Positions 8,872-17,114 are shown, counted from the first letter of the stretch. The stretch is DNA of 51,735 nucleotides from SZUA-430 sp034440355 (GCA_034440355.1 JAWXBY010000126.1:1-51735), one strand, 5' to 3'. The notes: generated by a model from the letters alone, not told the origin. Numbers and translations: made by a program.

Positions 8872-10380
8872 ATGCGCATTCTGCTGATCAACGTGCCGCA
8901 TCCGGCGATCGGTAGCCGGATCCCCCGCGAGCAATTGCCGCCACTGGGTTTACTGTCGATCGGCGGTCCGCTGATCGATGCCGGGCACGACGTGCGATTG
9001 ATCGACGGCGAGTTCGGGCCGATGAAGCACGAGGCGATCGTGGAGCAAGCGCTTTCCTTCGCGCCGGACGCCGTGCTGTTCGGGCATACGGGATCGACGT
9101 CGGGCCATCCGATCGCGATGAAGGTGTCCCGGCTGATCCGGGCGCTGATGCCGCGCGTGCCGATCGTCTATGGCGGCGTGCATCCGACTTATTTCTGGCG
9201 CGACATACTTCGCGACGAGAGGCAGATCGATATCATCGTGCGCGGCGAGGGTGAAGAGACCGTCGTGCGCTTGTTCGAGGCGCTGCGGACGCAGCAGAGC
9301 TATGCGCATATTCCCGGTCTTGCGTTTCGCGTTGAGGGCGAGGCGCGCGCGACGGCGGCGGCGCCGGTGATCAAGGATTTGGATGCGCATCGGGTCGGCT
9401 GGGAGCTGATCGATCACAAACGCTATTCCTATTGGGGCGGCAAGCGCGCGGTCGTGATCCAGTTTTCGCGCGGGTGTCCGCATCTGTGCAATTACTGCGG
9501 CCAGCGTGGGTTTTGGACGCGCTGGCGGCATCGCGATCCGAAGAAGCTGGCGGCGGAGATTGGCCGCCTGCATCGCGACCATGGCGTTGAGGTGTTCAAC
9601 TTCGCCGACGAGAACCCGAGTGCGGGGCGCAAGCCTTGGCGGGCGTTCTTGGAAGCGCTGATCGCGGAAAATATCGACGTCACGCTGATCGGATCGACGC
9701 GGGCGGACGATATCGTTCGCGATGCGGATATTCTGCATCTCTACAAGAAGGCGGGGTTCGAACGCTTCTTGATGGGGATGGAGAATACGGATGAGGCGAC
9801 GCTGGCGCTGATCAAGAAAGGCGGCACGACGGCTGCCGACCGCGAGGCGATCAAGCTGTTACGCCGGCACGGCATCCTTTCGCTGGCGACGTGGGTGGCC
9901 GGGTTCGACGAGCAGACGGACAAGGACTTTTGGCACGGGCTTCGGCAGCTGGTTTCGTACGATCCCGATCAAATCATTGCGCTTTATGCGACGCCGCATC
10001 GCTGGACGCCGTACTACCGGCTTGTCGAAGACCGGCGGGTGATTCAGCCGGACCAGAGCAAGTGGGACTATAAGCACCAGGTTCTCTCGATGCGGCACAT
10101 GCCGCCGTGGCGCGTGTTCCTGTGGGTCAAGTTCGTCGAGATGGCCGCGCAGACGCGGCCGCGCGCGTTGATGCGGCTGATCTGGCATCCGGACAAGAAG
10201 ATAAGGCATGCGATCCGGTGGTACTACCGGATGGGCCGGCGGGTTTGGTTTCACGAGATGATCAGCTTCTTCCTGCGCGAAAAGCGGGTTAAGGACGGCA
10301 TGACGGTTCGCGCTTTCCTCGGCGCCGCACAGGATGCGGAGGAGGAATCGATGGCGGTGAAAAAGCGGGTGGCGGCGTGA
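8872..10380 (+). CDS. BchE-like cobalamin-binding radical SAM protein
   Basis: This 502-residue protein has an N-terminal Rossmann-like B12-binding domain (about 1-140; PPLGLLSIGGPLIDAGHDV, then YGGVHPT and VRGEGEET). A radical SAM domain follows, with the cluster motif CPHLCNYC giving Cys202, Cys206 and Cys209 (CxxxCxxC). The surrounding text (CGQRGFWTRWRHRDP, WVAGFDEQTDKDFW) is what I recall from proteins annotated as anaerobic magnesium-protoporphyrin monomethyl ester cyclase (BchE). Such proteins also occur in non-phototrophs, where their substrate is unknown. No other bacteriochlorophyll gene is visible here, so a pigment role is not supported by context. The basic, hydrophobic C-terminal region (430-480) may contact the membrane or bind substrate. 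The stop overlaps the GTG of the VOC gene. Confidence 0.75.
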   Translation: MRILLINVPHPAIGSRIPREQLPPLGLLSIGGPLIDAGHDVRLIDGEFGPMKHEAIVEQALSFAPDAVLFGHTGSTSGHPIAMKVSRLIRALMPRVPIVYGGVHPTYFWRDILRDERQIDIIVRGEGEETVVRLFEALRTQQSYAHIPGLAFRVEGEARATAAAPVIKDLDAHRVGWELIDHKRYSYWGGKRAVVIQFSRGCPHLCNYCGQRGFWTRWRHRDPKKLAAEIGRLHRDHGVEVFNFADENPSAGRKPWRAFLEALIAENIDVTLIGSTRADDIVRDADILHLYKKAGFERFLMGMENTDEATLALIKKGGTTAADREAIKLLRRHGILSLATWVAGFDEQTDKDFWHGLRQLVSYDPDQIIALYATPHRWTPYYRLVEDRRVIQPDQSKWDYKHQVLSMRHMPPWRVFLWVKFVEMAAQTRPRALMRLIWHPDKKIRHAIRWYYRMGRRVWFHEMISFFLREKRVKDGMTVRAFLGAAQDAEEESMAVKKRVAA

Positions 10381-10766
10381 CGCAGACGCTCGCGATGATC
10401 GCCTTGGTCGTGCGCGACTATGACGAGGCGATCGCGTTTTACACGGAGGTGTTGGGCTTTGAGCTCATCGAAGACACCACCATGACTGCTGCCAAGCGTT
10501 GGGTCGTCGTAGCGCCGCCGGGGTCGGGTGCGCGATTGTTGCTTGCGAAGGCTGCGAGCCCGGCTCAAGAAACGCGTATCGGCGATCAGACGGGGGGGCG
10601 CGTGTTCTTGTTCCTGAATACCGATGATTTTGCGCGCGACCATGCGCTCTATCTTGCGCGTGGCGTGACGTTCGTCCGGCCGCCGAGCCATGAGGCCTAT
10701 GGCACCGTAGCGGTGTTCGAGGATCTCTACGGCAACAAGTGGGACTTGGTGGAGCCTAAGCGCTAG
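10377..10766 (+). CDS. VOC (glyoxalase/bleomycin-resistance) superfamily protein
   Basis: This 129-residue protein has the two beta-alpha-beta-beta-beta modules of the vicinal oxygen chelate fold (ALVVRDYDEAIAFYTEVLGFEL at the start, FEDLYGNKWDLVEP at the end). The usual metal-ligand positions are only partly filled: no His is seen near the N terminus, so it may be a binding protein rather than a metal enzyme. Translation starts at a GTG overlapping the stop of the radical SAM gene (GTGA), so the two products are coupled. Its own TAG shares a CTAG with the stop of the convergent GST gene. Confidence 0.75.
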   Translation: MTQTLAMIALVVRDYDEAIAFYTEVLGFELIEDTTMTAAKRWVVVAPPGSGARLLLAKAASPAQETRIGDQTGGRVFLFLNTDDFARDHALYLARGVTFVRPPSHEAYGTVAVFEDLYGNKWDLVEPKR

Positions 10767-11401
10767 TCGTCGAATGGGAAGCGTTTGGCCCAAAATTCCG
10801 TGAGCCGTGGGTCCTTGTCGACGCGCTGCACGACCGGCGCCATCTTCGGAGCGGCTTCGGTGAAGCGTTCGCGCCAGGGGCCGAAGCGGGAGACGACCGT
10901 CACGTAGAGATCGAGGACCGTGAGGTCTTCGCCCAGCAAATACGTACCGGGCGTTAGCTGCGCGTCCATGTTTTGCCAGCAGAAGGCTATGCGGTTGTGG
11001 ACGGCGTCAACGACGCTGTCGCGCGCGGAGGCTGGCGCGCCGATGCGGGCTACGTCCGGTTTTATCCAGTGCAGTGAATAGATCGCGGATGAGACGTAGA
11101 GCATCCAGCGTAGGAATTGGCGGCGCTTTTGGTCGTCGATCGTGGGGGCGAGTTTGGATTTTGGGTGGCGGTCGGCGAGGTCGATCAGGATCGCGGCGCT
11201 TTCGGTCATGATCTCGCCGGAGGGAAAGATCAGCGTCGGGATTTGGCGCATGGGGTTCGTGCCGGCGACGCGGTCGCGGGCCGAGGCATCCGCCCAGGTG
11301 GCGCCCTCGATCAGGTCGTAGGGGATGTCGAGCAGGGTCAGTGCTGCTTCGACGGCGATGGAGCCTGAGGCTTGAGCGCCGTAGACGGTGAGGTTCTTCA
11401 T
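10763..11401 (-). CDS. Glutathione S-transferase family protein
   Basis: This 212-residue protein has an N-terminal thioredoxin-like domain (about 1-80): KNLTVYGAQASGSIAVEAAL, cis-proline motif RQIPTLIF, and ESAAILIDLADR, the usual gamma-glutamyl-binding E-S pair. An all-helical C-terminal domain contains the conserved GEDLTVLDLYVTV N-capping and hydrophobic staple segment. It conjugates glutathione to electrophiles or serves a related reduction; the substrate is unknown. I start at the ATG at 11401, because it overlaps the hydrolase stop (ATGA) and the longer upstream reading lacks GST character. It is the last gene of a minus-strand operon with glyoxalase I, another glutathione-dependent enzyme. 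Confidence 0.85.
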   Translation of the reverse strand: MKNLTVYGAQASGSIAVEAALTLLDIPYDLIEGATWADASARDRVAGTNPMRQIPTLIFPSGEIMTESAAILIDLADRHPKSKLAPTIDDQKRRQFLRWMLYVSSAIYSLHWIKPDVARIGAPASARDSVVDAVHNRIAFCWQNMDAQLTPGTYLLGEDLTVLDLYVTVVSRFGPWRERFTEAAPKMAPVVQRVDKDPRLTEFWAKRFPFDD

Positions 11402-12225
11402 GCGCCGATGTCTTTGAAGAACGCGTCGACGATTTGGTTGAAGCGTTGCGGGCGTTCGAAATAGGCGGAGTGGCCGGCATCCCGAATGTGCGCGACGCGG
11501 CTGCCGGGGACGACGCGGGCGATGGCGTCGGCGGCGAAGGGTGGGATCACCACGTCTTCGTCGCCGGAGATGAAGAGGATCGGGCAGGCGACGGCGCGGA
11601 GTTCCTCGGGCTTGCGGGTGCGCAGGGTGAAGCAACGGGCCCCGATGGCTTGCTTGTCCAGCGCGGCGTTTTGATCGTCGATCTGGCGGTAGAGCAAATG
11701 CATCGCGGGTTGTTCGCGCGCCATGCGTTCGCCAGCGGCCGGATGGATGCCGCGTTCGAAGAATTTAGGGACGTTCGCGAAATCGGTCTGGAGCCACTGG
11801 GCGATGCGCGAGCGTTCAGGGTCTTCGATCTGGAGTGGATCGATTGTGCCCGTCGTGCCGGCGAGGACGATGGCCTTCAAGCCCGCGGGCTTGGTCAGTG
11901 CGTATTCGACGGTGGACCAGCCGCCCATCGACTGGGCCACGATGCGCACGTCGGTGAGGTTCAGGTGCTCGATCAGGGCTGCGAGATCGCCCGCGTAGTC
12001 CGCGGGGTTCGGTCCGCCGGCGATGGGCGACGACGGTGCGAAGCCGCGATGGGCGATGGCGATGCAGGTGTAGCGATCGGCGAAGTGGGCGACTTGCTGA
12101 AACCACGACATGTGATTGCCGCCCAGCCCGTGCGCGAAGACGATCGCAGGACCGTCTCCTACGGCCTCGTAGTAGACGTTGCAGTCGGGACGTTCGAGTC
12201 TGCCGTGGCGGCGGGTCGGTTGCAT
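11398..12225 (-). CDS. Alpha/beta hydrolase
   Basis: This 275-residue cytoplasmic protein has the alpha/beta hydrolase catalytic set: oxyanion segment HGLGGN at 32-37, nucleophile elbow AQSMGG with Ser99, Asp at about 224 (GDEDVVIP) and His252 (AGHSAYFERP). It resembles carboxylesterases and enol-lactone or C-C bond hydrolases, and the exact substrate is not visible. It lies four bases downstream of an acetyltransferase and overlaps the GST start. In the setting of glyoxalase I and GST it might hydrolyse a thioester or ester formed in detoxification, but that is inference. Confidence 0.83.
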   Translation of the reverse strand: MQPTRRHGRLERPDCNVYYEAVGDGPAIVFAHGLGGNHMSWFQQVAHFADRYTCIAIAHRGFAPSSPIAGGPNPADYAGDLAALIEHLNLTDVRIVAQSMGGWSTVEYALTKPAGLKAIVLAGTTGTIDPLQIEDPERSRIAQWLQTDFANVPKFFERGIHPAAGERMAREQPAMHLLYRQIDDQNAALDKQAIGARCFTLRTRKPEELRAVACPILFISGDEDVVIPPFAADAIARVVPGSRVAHIRDAGHSAYFERPQRFNQIVDAFFKDIGA

Positions 12226-12229
12226 GGGC

Positions 12230-12835
12230 TCAAGCCTTTCCCCTTACTCGGTCAGTCGCGCGTTCTTCTTCTTTCCGCCGCCATACGGTGCGTAGCAGGC
12301 GAAAATGGTGGAGCTGGACAAAGCCGTCACCGGATGCCGCGGTTTTCTTTTCCGTGCGCGCGCGGATCCAACCGCCTTGGTCCAGGACTTTCAAGATCTG
12401 CGCGTTGTCCGCTACGGCGGCGCAGCGCGCGGTTTCGAGGCCCATATCTTCGAAGAAATATCGGTACATGACGCCGCTTGTCTGCGTACGCGCGCCCTTG
12501 TTGCGCGCCCCGGTTTCGCCGATCAGGACGTTGACCAGGAATTCTCTCAGCGCAAGGTCGACATGGACCGCTCGGATGCCGATCAGTCCGCCGGTTTGCT
12601 TTGTGAAAATGCCGAGCAGATGCGTCGTCGTGCGGTTGAACGAGGCGATGTAGTTGCGCACGGGTTCTTCGTCCATCGGTTCGGGACGGGCGTTTAGATT
12701 GCGTGCGGTTTGTGGGTCGATCAGCCAGTCGCGCCAGACGTCCGTCGCATCGCCGGATTCGAGCGTGCGCAGGATGTAGTCCGGCGTTTCGAGTGTGATG
12801 ATGCGGCCGCGTGCGCCGAGTTTTGCCCCGCTCAC
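12230..12835 (-). CDS. GNAT-like acetyltransferase, paralogue of the gene at 13258-13854
   Basis: This 201-residue protein has a RimJ/RimL-like GNAT layout: TPDYILRTLESGDA at the start, a central LLGIFTKQTGGLIGIRAV strand pair, and a C-terminal strand with DNAQILKVLDQGGW. The start is the GTG at 12835, overlapping the stop of the glyoxalase gene (GTGA), because upstream in-frame sequence is antisense-like. About two thirds of the first 75 residues match the other acetyltransferase in this operon by eye, so the pair arose by duplication around gloA. The usual Q/R-x-x-G-x-G/A acetyl-CoA loop is not obvious (IGETGARNKGAR is the nearest), so activity is uncertain. Confidence 0.7.
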   Translation of the reverse strand: MSGAKLGARGRIITLETPDYILRTLESGDATDVWRDWLIDPQTARNLNARPEPMDEEPVRNYIASFNRTTTHLLGIFTKQTGGLIGIRAVHVDLALREFLVNVLIGETGARNKGARTQTSGVMYRYFFEDMGLETARCAAVADNAQILKVLDQGGWIRARTEKKTAASGDGFVQLHHFRLLRTVWRRKEEERATDRVRGKA

Positions 12836-13251
12836 CAGACGCCCGTGTTGGCCATCGTGGTCCACGGTTCTTTCGGCGGCAGGGCTTTGCCTTTTTGCAG
12901 GAATTCGATCGAGATGTTGTCGGGCGAGCGGACGAAGGCCATGCGGCCGTCGCGCGGCGGGCGGTTGATGGTGACGCCCGCTTTCATTAGCCGGTCGCAG
13001 GTTTCGTAGATGTCGTCGACGGCGAATGCCAAGTGGCCGAAATTGCGGCCGCCGGCATATTCGTGCTCGTCCCAATTGTAGGTCAGTTCGATTTCGGCGT
13101 CCGGGCTTTCGGCGGCATGAAGGAATACCAGCGTGAAGCGGCCGGCTTCGTTGTCGATGCGGCGCGTTTCGGCGAGGCCCAGTTTGTTGACGAAGAAGTC
13201 GACGGCCGCATCGAGGTTGCCGACCCGCAGCATGGTGTGGAGGTATTTCAT
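12832..13251 (-). CDS. gloA: Lactoylglutathione lyase (glyoxalase I)
   Basis: This enzyme isomerises the hemithioacetal of methylglyoxal and glutathione to S-lactoylglutathione. The 139-residue protein matches the bacterial metal-dependent family at both ends: KYLHTMLRV gives His5, IELTYNW gives a Glu near 55, FGHLAF gives a His near 73 and ISIEFLQ gives the last Glu. These correspond to the four metal ligands of the E. coli enzyme (H5, E56, H74, E122). The insert lengths suggest a short, Ni/Co-type enzyme. It sits between two paralogous acetyltransferases in a minus-strand operon ending with a GST. The C-terminal tail after residue 120 is an extension. Confidence 0.88.
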   Translation of the reverse strand: MKYLHTMLRVGNLDAAVDFFVNKLGLAETRRIDNEAGRFTLVFLHAAESPDAEIELTYNWDEHEYAGGRNFGHLAFAVDDIYETCDRLMKAGVTINRPPRDGRMAFVRSPDNISIEFLQKGKALPPKEPWTTMANTGVW

Positions 13252-13257
13252 CAGGGC

Positions 13258-13854
13258 CTACTCCGGTTGAGAATGCGAATCCGCGGCCGACGCTGCAGCG
13301 ACGCGGCGCCAGACATCGCGCGGCAAATGGAATTTGCGGATTTCTATGTTACCGCGTCCGGCGGCGCCTGTCTTGAGGTCGATGCCGTCCGGTATCCAGC
13401 CGCGCTTGCTCATGCCGGCGAGCACGACGGCGTTCTCGGCGACGACCGTTGCGCGTGCGGTCGCCAGGTCGAGATCTTCGAAGAAGCAGCGATAGACCGC
13501 GGCACGTGACTGGGCGCGCGCGCCCTTCTTTCGTGCGGCCCGGTCGCCGATCAAGACGTTGACGAGAAACTCGCCGCGTTGGCGATTGACATACACGGCA
13601 CGAATGCCGATCAGGCGGCCGGTTGCCTTTTCGAAGATGCCCAACAGGTGCGCGCGAACGCGGTCGAACGATGCGATGTAGCCGCGTACCGTATCGACAT
13701 TCATCTGCGCCGGTTGTGCGTTCAGCATGCGCGCGGTTTCGGGATCGGCGAGCCAGTCGCGCCACGCGTCGCTCGCATCGCCTATTTCAAGGCTGCGAAC
13801 GATGTAGTCAGGTGTTTCAAGCGCGATGGCGCGTGGCGCGTCGTAGCCGGTCAT
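13258..13854 (-). CDS. GNAT-like acetyltransferase, paralogue of the gene at 12230-12835
   Basis: This 198-residue protein has the same plan as its paralogue two genes downstream: TPDYIVRSLEIGDA, DWLADPETARMLNA, LLGIFEKATGRLIGIRAVYV, LVNVLIGDRAARKKGAR and an ENAVVLAGMSKRGW C-terminal segment. The last resembles the N-x-A-x-x-x-L-x-x-x-G-F motif of RimJ-type N-acetyltransferases. The gene lies 21 bases after purU and 6 bases before gloA. A substrate cannot be assigned. Keeping two diverged copies around gloA suggests separate targets or a heteromer. Confidence 0.72.
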   Translation of the reverse strand: MTGYDAPRAIALETPDYIVRSLEIGDASDAWRDWLADPETARMLNAQPAQMNVDTVRGYIASFDRVRAHLLGIFEKATGRLIGIRAVYVNRQRGEFLVNVLIGDRAARKKGARAQSRAAVYRCFFEDLDLATARATVVAENAVVLAGMSKRGWIPDGIDLKTGAAGRGNIEIRKFHLPRDVWRRVAAASAADSHSQPE

Positions 13855-13875
13855 TGGTTCTACCGTTGGTCCCAG

Positions 13876-14742
13876 CTAGCGCAGAACGACCGTCTTGCGG
13901 CCGTTGACGAAGACGCGGCGCTCGATGTGGGCTTTGACGGCGCGAGCCAGGGTCAGCGCTTCGAGGTCCTGGCCGACGTGGACCATTTGCGCGACGGTGA
14001 CCGCGTGGTCGACGCGATCGACCGTTTGGTCGATGATCGGGCCTTCGTCGAGATCCTCGGTGACGTAGTGGGCGGTAGCGCCGATAAGTTTGACGCCGCG
14101 CGTGTGCGCTTGCTGATAGGGGTTTGCGCCTTTGAAGCCCGGCAGGAACGAGTGATGGATATTGATGCAGTGGCCTGCGAGGCGGCCGCAGGCTTCGGGC
14201 GTCAGCACTTGCATGTAACGCGCGAGGATGACGAGTTCGGCGCGCTCGCGTTCCATGGTTGAGAAGAGTACCGCTTCGGCTTGCGGTTTGCGCGCGGCGT
14301 CGACCGGCTGATGAATAAAGGGGATGCCTTCACGCTCGACAATCGGCTTCAGCGTGGCGTGGTTCGAGATGACGGCGGCGATTTCCATCGGCAACCAGCC
14401 CGTGCGAACGCGGTAGATCAAGTCGACCAAGCAGTGATCGAACTTCGACACCATCACGATGGCGCGCGTGCGGTCGCGCAGCGGCCTTGCGTCCCAGGCG
14501 CATTCGAAGCGCTCGGCGACGGCGGCGAAGCCTCTGGCGAAGGCTTTGGCGTCCCATGGTTCGCCGGCTGCCGGATGGAAGACCGTGCGCATGAAGAAGC
14601 GGCCGGTTTCCGGATCGCCGAACTGATGCGTTTCGTCGATGAAGTGGTTGCTGCCGGCAAGGTAGGTCGTCACGCCGGCGACGAGGCCGGTGCGGTCGGG
14701 GCAGGAAATCGTCAAGACGACGGGAACGGGCGCGGTGGTCAT
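13876..14742 (-). CDS. purU: Formyltetrahydrofolate deformylase
   Basis: This enzyme hydrolyses 10-formyltetrahydrofolate to tetrahydrofolate and formate, balancing the one-carbon pool and feeding formate to purine synthesis. The 288-residue protein has an N-terminal ACT regulatory domain (VVLTISCPDRTGLVAGVTTY, about 7-85). A formyltransferase-like catalytic domain follows, with NIHHSFLPGFKGANPY and GATAHYVTEDLDEGPII, the characteristic PurU active-site segments. The start is the ATG at 14742, which overlaps the stop of the chorismate mutase gene. The first 140 residues of the longer open frame upstream are not part of it. Confidence 0.93.
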   Translation of the reverse strand: MTTAPVPVVLTISCPDRTGLVAGVTTYLAGSNHFIDETHQFGDPETGRFFMRTVFHPAAGEPWDAKAFARGFAAVAERFECAWDARPLRDRTRAIVMVSKFDHCLVDLIYRVRTGWLPMEIAAVISNHATLKPIVEREGIPFIHQPVDAARKPQAEAVLFSTMERERAELVILARYMQVLTPEACGRLAGHCINIHHSFLPGFKGANPYQQAHTRGVKLIGATAHYVTEDLDEGPIIDQTVDRVDHAVTVAQMVHVGQDLEALTLARAVKAHIERRVFVNGRKTVVLR

Positions 14743-15038
14743 GCTTTTCCCGCGCGGTGGGCGACGTGGTGACGGATGACTTCCTTGATGATGAAGTTCA
14801 GGAACTTTTCGGCGAATTCGGGGTCCAGCTTCGCCTTCGTGGCGAGTTCCCGCAGTCGCGTGATCTGATCGGCTTCGCGGGCCGGATCCGCGGGCGGCAA
14901 CCCAGTGGCGGCTTTCAATTGGCCAACCTGTTGGGTGAACTTGAACCGTTCCGCCAGAAGATGGATCAGGGCCGCGTCGATGTTGTCTATCGAGTCCCGT
15001 AAGCGTTGAAGTTCTTGTGAAGTGGCGGCATCGGCCAT
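14739..15038 (-). CDS. Chorismate mutase, AroQ type
   Basis: This 99-residue all-helical protein looks like a single-domain AroQ chorismate mutase (chorismate to prephenate, for phenylalanine and tyrosine). It shows ELQRLRDSIDNIDAALIHLL with the conserved Arg and Asp of helix 1, an AERFKFTQQVGQLKA segment with a catalytic-type Lys, and EADQITRLREL with Arg and Glu positions typical of the pocket. I use the ATG at 15038 because upstream codons do not fit the family. It heads a seven-gene minus-strand operon and overlaps purU by ATGA. Such small proteins are sometimes misnamed isochorismate lyases. Confidence 0.82.
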   Translation of the reverse strand: MADAATSQELQRLRDSIDNIDAALIHLLAERFKFTQQVGQLKAATGLPPADPAREADQITRLRELATKAKLDPEFAEKFLNFIIKEVIRHHVAHRAGKA

Positions 15039-15244
15039 GGTTTCTACCCGGATTCGTGCGAATTTTGGCCAAGTAAGCACATGCGATCGCACCTGTCAGC
15101 GGCGAACGGCCGCGTTCTGAGGCTCGACGAGCCGCGGACGGGCCAGTATCGTCTCCCTCCTTATGCAATTTGCCGCTTTTGCGCGACGGGATGGCCGCCG
15201 CGCTTGTTATCGTTATTGCTCAATTCCAGGAGTCACTGACCGCA

Positions 15245-15598
15245 ATGATCATGGCTGTACGTGTTTCCGCGCTCGCGGTGGTGGGCGCCTTTTTGTTGAC
15301 CAGCGCAACGTATGCGTCGGACACGCCGCCGGTTCCGCCTTCACCGCCCTCGCCGCCGGCGCAGGCCGATGCGCCGCCGCCTCCGGGTGCGCCGCCGACG
15401 CCGCCCACGAGCCAGACCGCTGAGAAGGATTCGCTGGACGAGATCGTCTGCCGGAAAGAAGAGTCGACGGTCGGGTCGCGGCTCGGTTCGCGCAAGGTGT
15501 GCAAAACGCGCCGCCAGTGGCGCGACGAGAAGCGCGACGCCACGTCGGTCGATTTGCCCGACGGCTCGCTTCAGCCGGGGCCGGGTGTGAACCCGTAA
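15245..15598 (+). CDS. Small secreted proline-rich protein with a two-cysteine C-terminal motif
   Basis: This 117-residue protein has a signal peptide (cleavage probably after YAS near residue 24). A linker of about 35 residues dominated by Pro and Ala follows, then a conserved-looking basic domain: IVCRKEESTVGSRLGSRKVC then KTRRQWRD. Two cysteines 17 residues apart probably form a disulfide in the periplasm. Small proteins with this CR...GSRLG...KVC...W pattern are common in alphaproteobacteria, but no function is known to me. The ATG at 15245 is chosen for the signal peptide. A strong intrinsic terminator follows 24 bases after the stop. Confidence 0.72.
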   Translation: MIMAVRVSALAVVGAFLLTSATYASDTPPVPPSPPSPPAQADAPPPPGAPPTPPTSQTAEKDSLDEIVCRKEESTVGSRLGSRKVCKTRRQWRDEKRDATSVDLPDGSLQPGPGVNP

Positions 15599-15621
15599 GG
15601 ACTTGCATTGAGGGCTATTAG

Positions 15622-15657
15622 GCGCGGCGTCCGGCTTCGGGCGCCGCGTTTTTTTTT
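15622..15657 (+). terminator. Intrinsic terminator of the proline-rich protein gene
   Basis: GCGGCGTCCG pairs with CGGGCGCCGC across a GCTT loop (10 bp, one G-T pair, extendable by one C-G pair), followed by nine T on the plus strand. On the minus strand it would be preceded, not followed, by T, so it serves the plus-strand gene only. Confidence 0.9.
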
Positions 15658-15659
15658 GC

Positions 15660-17114
15660 TTAAGCCGCGCTGACCAGTTCTGCAGGCTCGATCACGCGCT
15701 TAAGCGGCAATGTGATCGTAACCGTCGTGCCCAGGCCCGGTGCGCTTTCCAGTGTGAGCGTGCCGTCGTGCAGTTCGATCAGGCCCTTGACGATGGGCAG
15801 GCCGAGACCTGTGCCGCGTTCGTCGGTGTTTGTGATGTCGTGGCGTGCCTGGCCGAAGGACTCCAGGACCTTCTTCATGTCTTGGGGTCTGATACCGATA
15901 CCGGTGTCGGCGACGGTCAGCGTGACCCCTTGGCTATCACGCGCAATTTGCAGCGTGATGGTCCCGGCCTCAGGCGTGAATTTGACCGCGTTCGAAAGCA
16001 GGTTCGCGACGATTTGGCGTAGCGCGCGTTCGTCCGCGCTTATGAGCGCGGGCGTGAGCACTTCCAACGTTAGCGTCAGGTTCTTGCGCGCGGCTTGCGG
16101 CTCGACGAAGTGCAGGGCGTCGCGCGCGACTTGCGCGAGATCGATGTCCGCTTCGTCGAGTTCGCGTTTACCGGCCTCGATCTTCGAGAGGTCGAGGATG
16201 TCGCCGATCAGGCCCAGCAGATGTTTTCCGCTGAAATGGATATGGCTGCCGTATTCGGCGTAGCGGTCGAGCGCTTCGCCGAAGACACGGTCTTTGATGA
16301 TTTCGGAGAAGCCGAGGATGGCGTTGAGCGGGGTACGCAGTTCGTGGCTCATGTTGGCCAGGAATTCGGACTTGGCGGTCGAGGCGGCCTCGGCCTTTCT
16401 CTTGGCCGTCGTGGCGTCGACGAGGGCGTGCTGGAGGCGGTCGATCAGTTCGCGTTTTTCGATCCGCAGGCGCAGCATGTCGTCGGAGAGAAGCCAGACC
16501 GAGCGGGCGTAGAGCGCGACGAGGACAATGTAGCACGCCTGCAGGAAGGCGACGCCCAGGTTGATAGGAAACGGCTCGTGCGCCAGCGAGATGTAGAGAA
16601 AGACCGCCGCGTAGGGCGTCAGATTTGCGACGCAGACGGGCGCACTTGGCGCGGATTGTGCGCCGGCGCAGGCTAGACCGGCTGCGACCACGCAGTAGAG
16701 GAGAATGTTGTTCAAGCGGTCGCCGTCGACCCAGAACAGAACCGAGACTGCGGCGAAGGCGAGAGACGAGATGAAGACCGCGACCGCGACCGCAACGATC
16801 CAGCGCGTTCCGTTGTCGACACGGCCAGGGTCGTTGAGAAAGAAGCGGATGGCACCGATCGTGATCAGCCAGGTTACGGTGGTAACGATCGCCCATGCGA
16901 TCACCGGCGGTGGTGAGAACCACTGCGTCAGAAGCAGCGCGAAGCCTGCAATCACCAAGGGAAGCGGCAGCAGGTTCGTGAACAGATAGCGCGCGGACGT
17001 TTCGAGATGACGCACGCGCAATTCCGCAGCAGGCGCTGGGGCGCGCGCGGATCGTGTTTCCGTGCCGTCGTCGGTCGGTGTCACCGGACTCTCGAACGCG
17101 TTGCTTCCCGCCAA
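15660..17114 (-). CDS. Membrane sensor histidine kinase (PleC/DivJ-like core)
   Basis: This 484-residue protein has six hydrophobic segments between residues 45 and 205, a helical linker, and a HisKA domain with SHELRTPLNAILGFSE (phospho-accepting His257). The HATPase domain carries the N box (NLLSNAVKF), G1 (DTGIGI) and G2 (GTGLGLPIVKGL). The core resembles the alphaproteobacterial PleC/DivJ group of cell-cycle and surface-signal kinases. There is no receiver domain and no adjacent response regulator, so it is an orphan kinase. It lies 55 bases downstream of an acetyltransferase on the same strand and may be co-transcribed with it. Confidence 0.87.
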   Translation of the reverse strand: MAGSNAFESPVTPTDDGTETRSARAPAPAAELRVRHLETSARYLFTNLLPLPLVIAGFALLLTQWFSPPPVIAWAIVTTVTWLITIGAIRFFLNDPGRVDNGTRWIVAVAVAVFISSLAFAAVSVLFWVDGDRLNNILLYCVVAAGLACAGAQSAPSAPVCVANLTPYAAVFLYISLAHEPFPINLGVAFLQACYIVLVALYARSVWLLSDDMLRLRIEKRELIDRLQHALVDATTAKRKAEAASTAKSEFLANMSHELRTPLNAILGFSEIIKDRVFGEALDRYAEYGSHIHFSGKHLLGLIGDILDLSKIEAGKRELDEADIDLAQVARDALHFVEPQAARKNLTLTLEVLTPALISADERALRQIVANLLSNAVKFTPEAGTITLQIARDSQGVTLTVADTGIGIRPQDMKKVLESFGQARHDITNTDERGTGLGLPIVKGLIELHDGTLTLESAPGLGTTVTITLPLKRVIEPAELVSAA

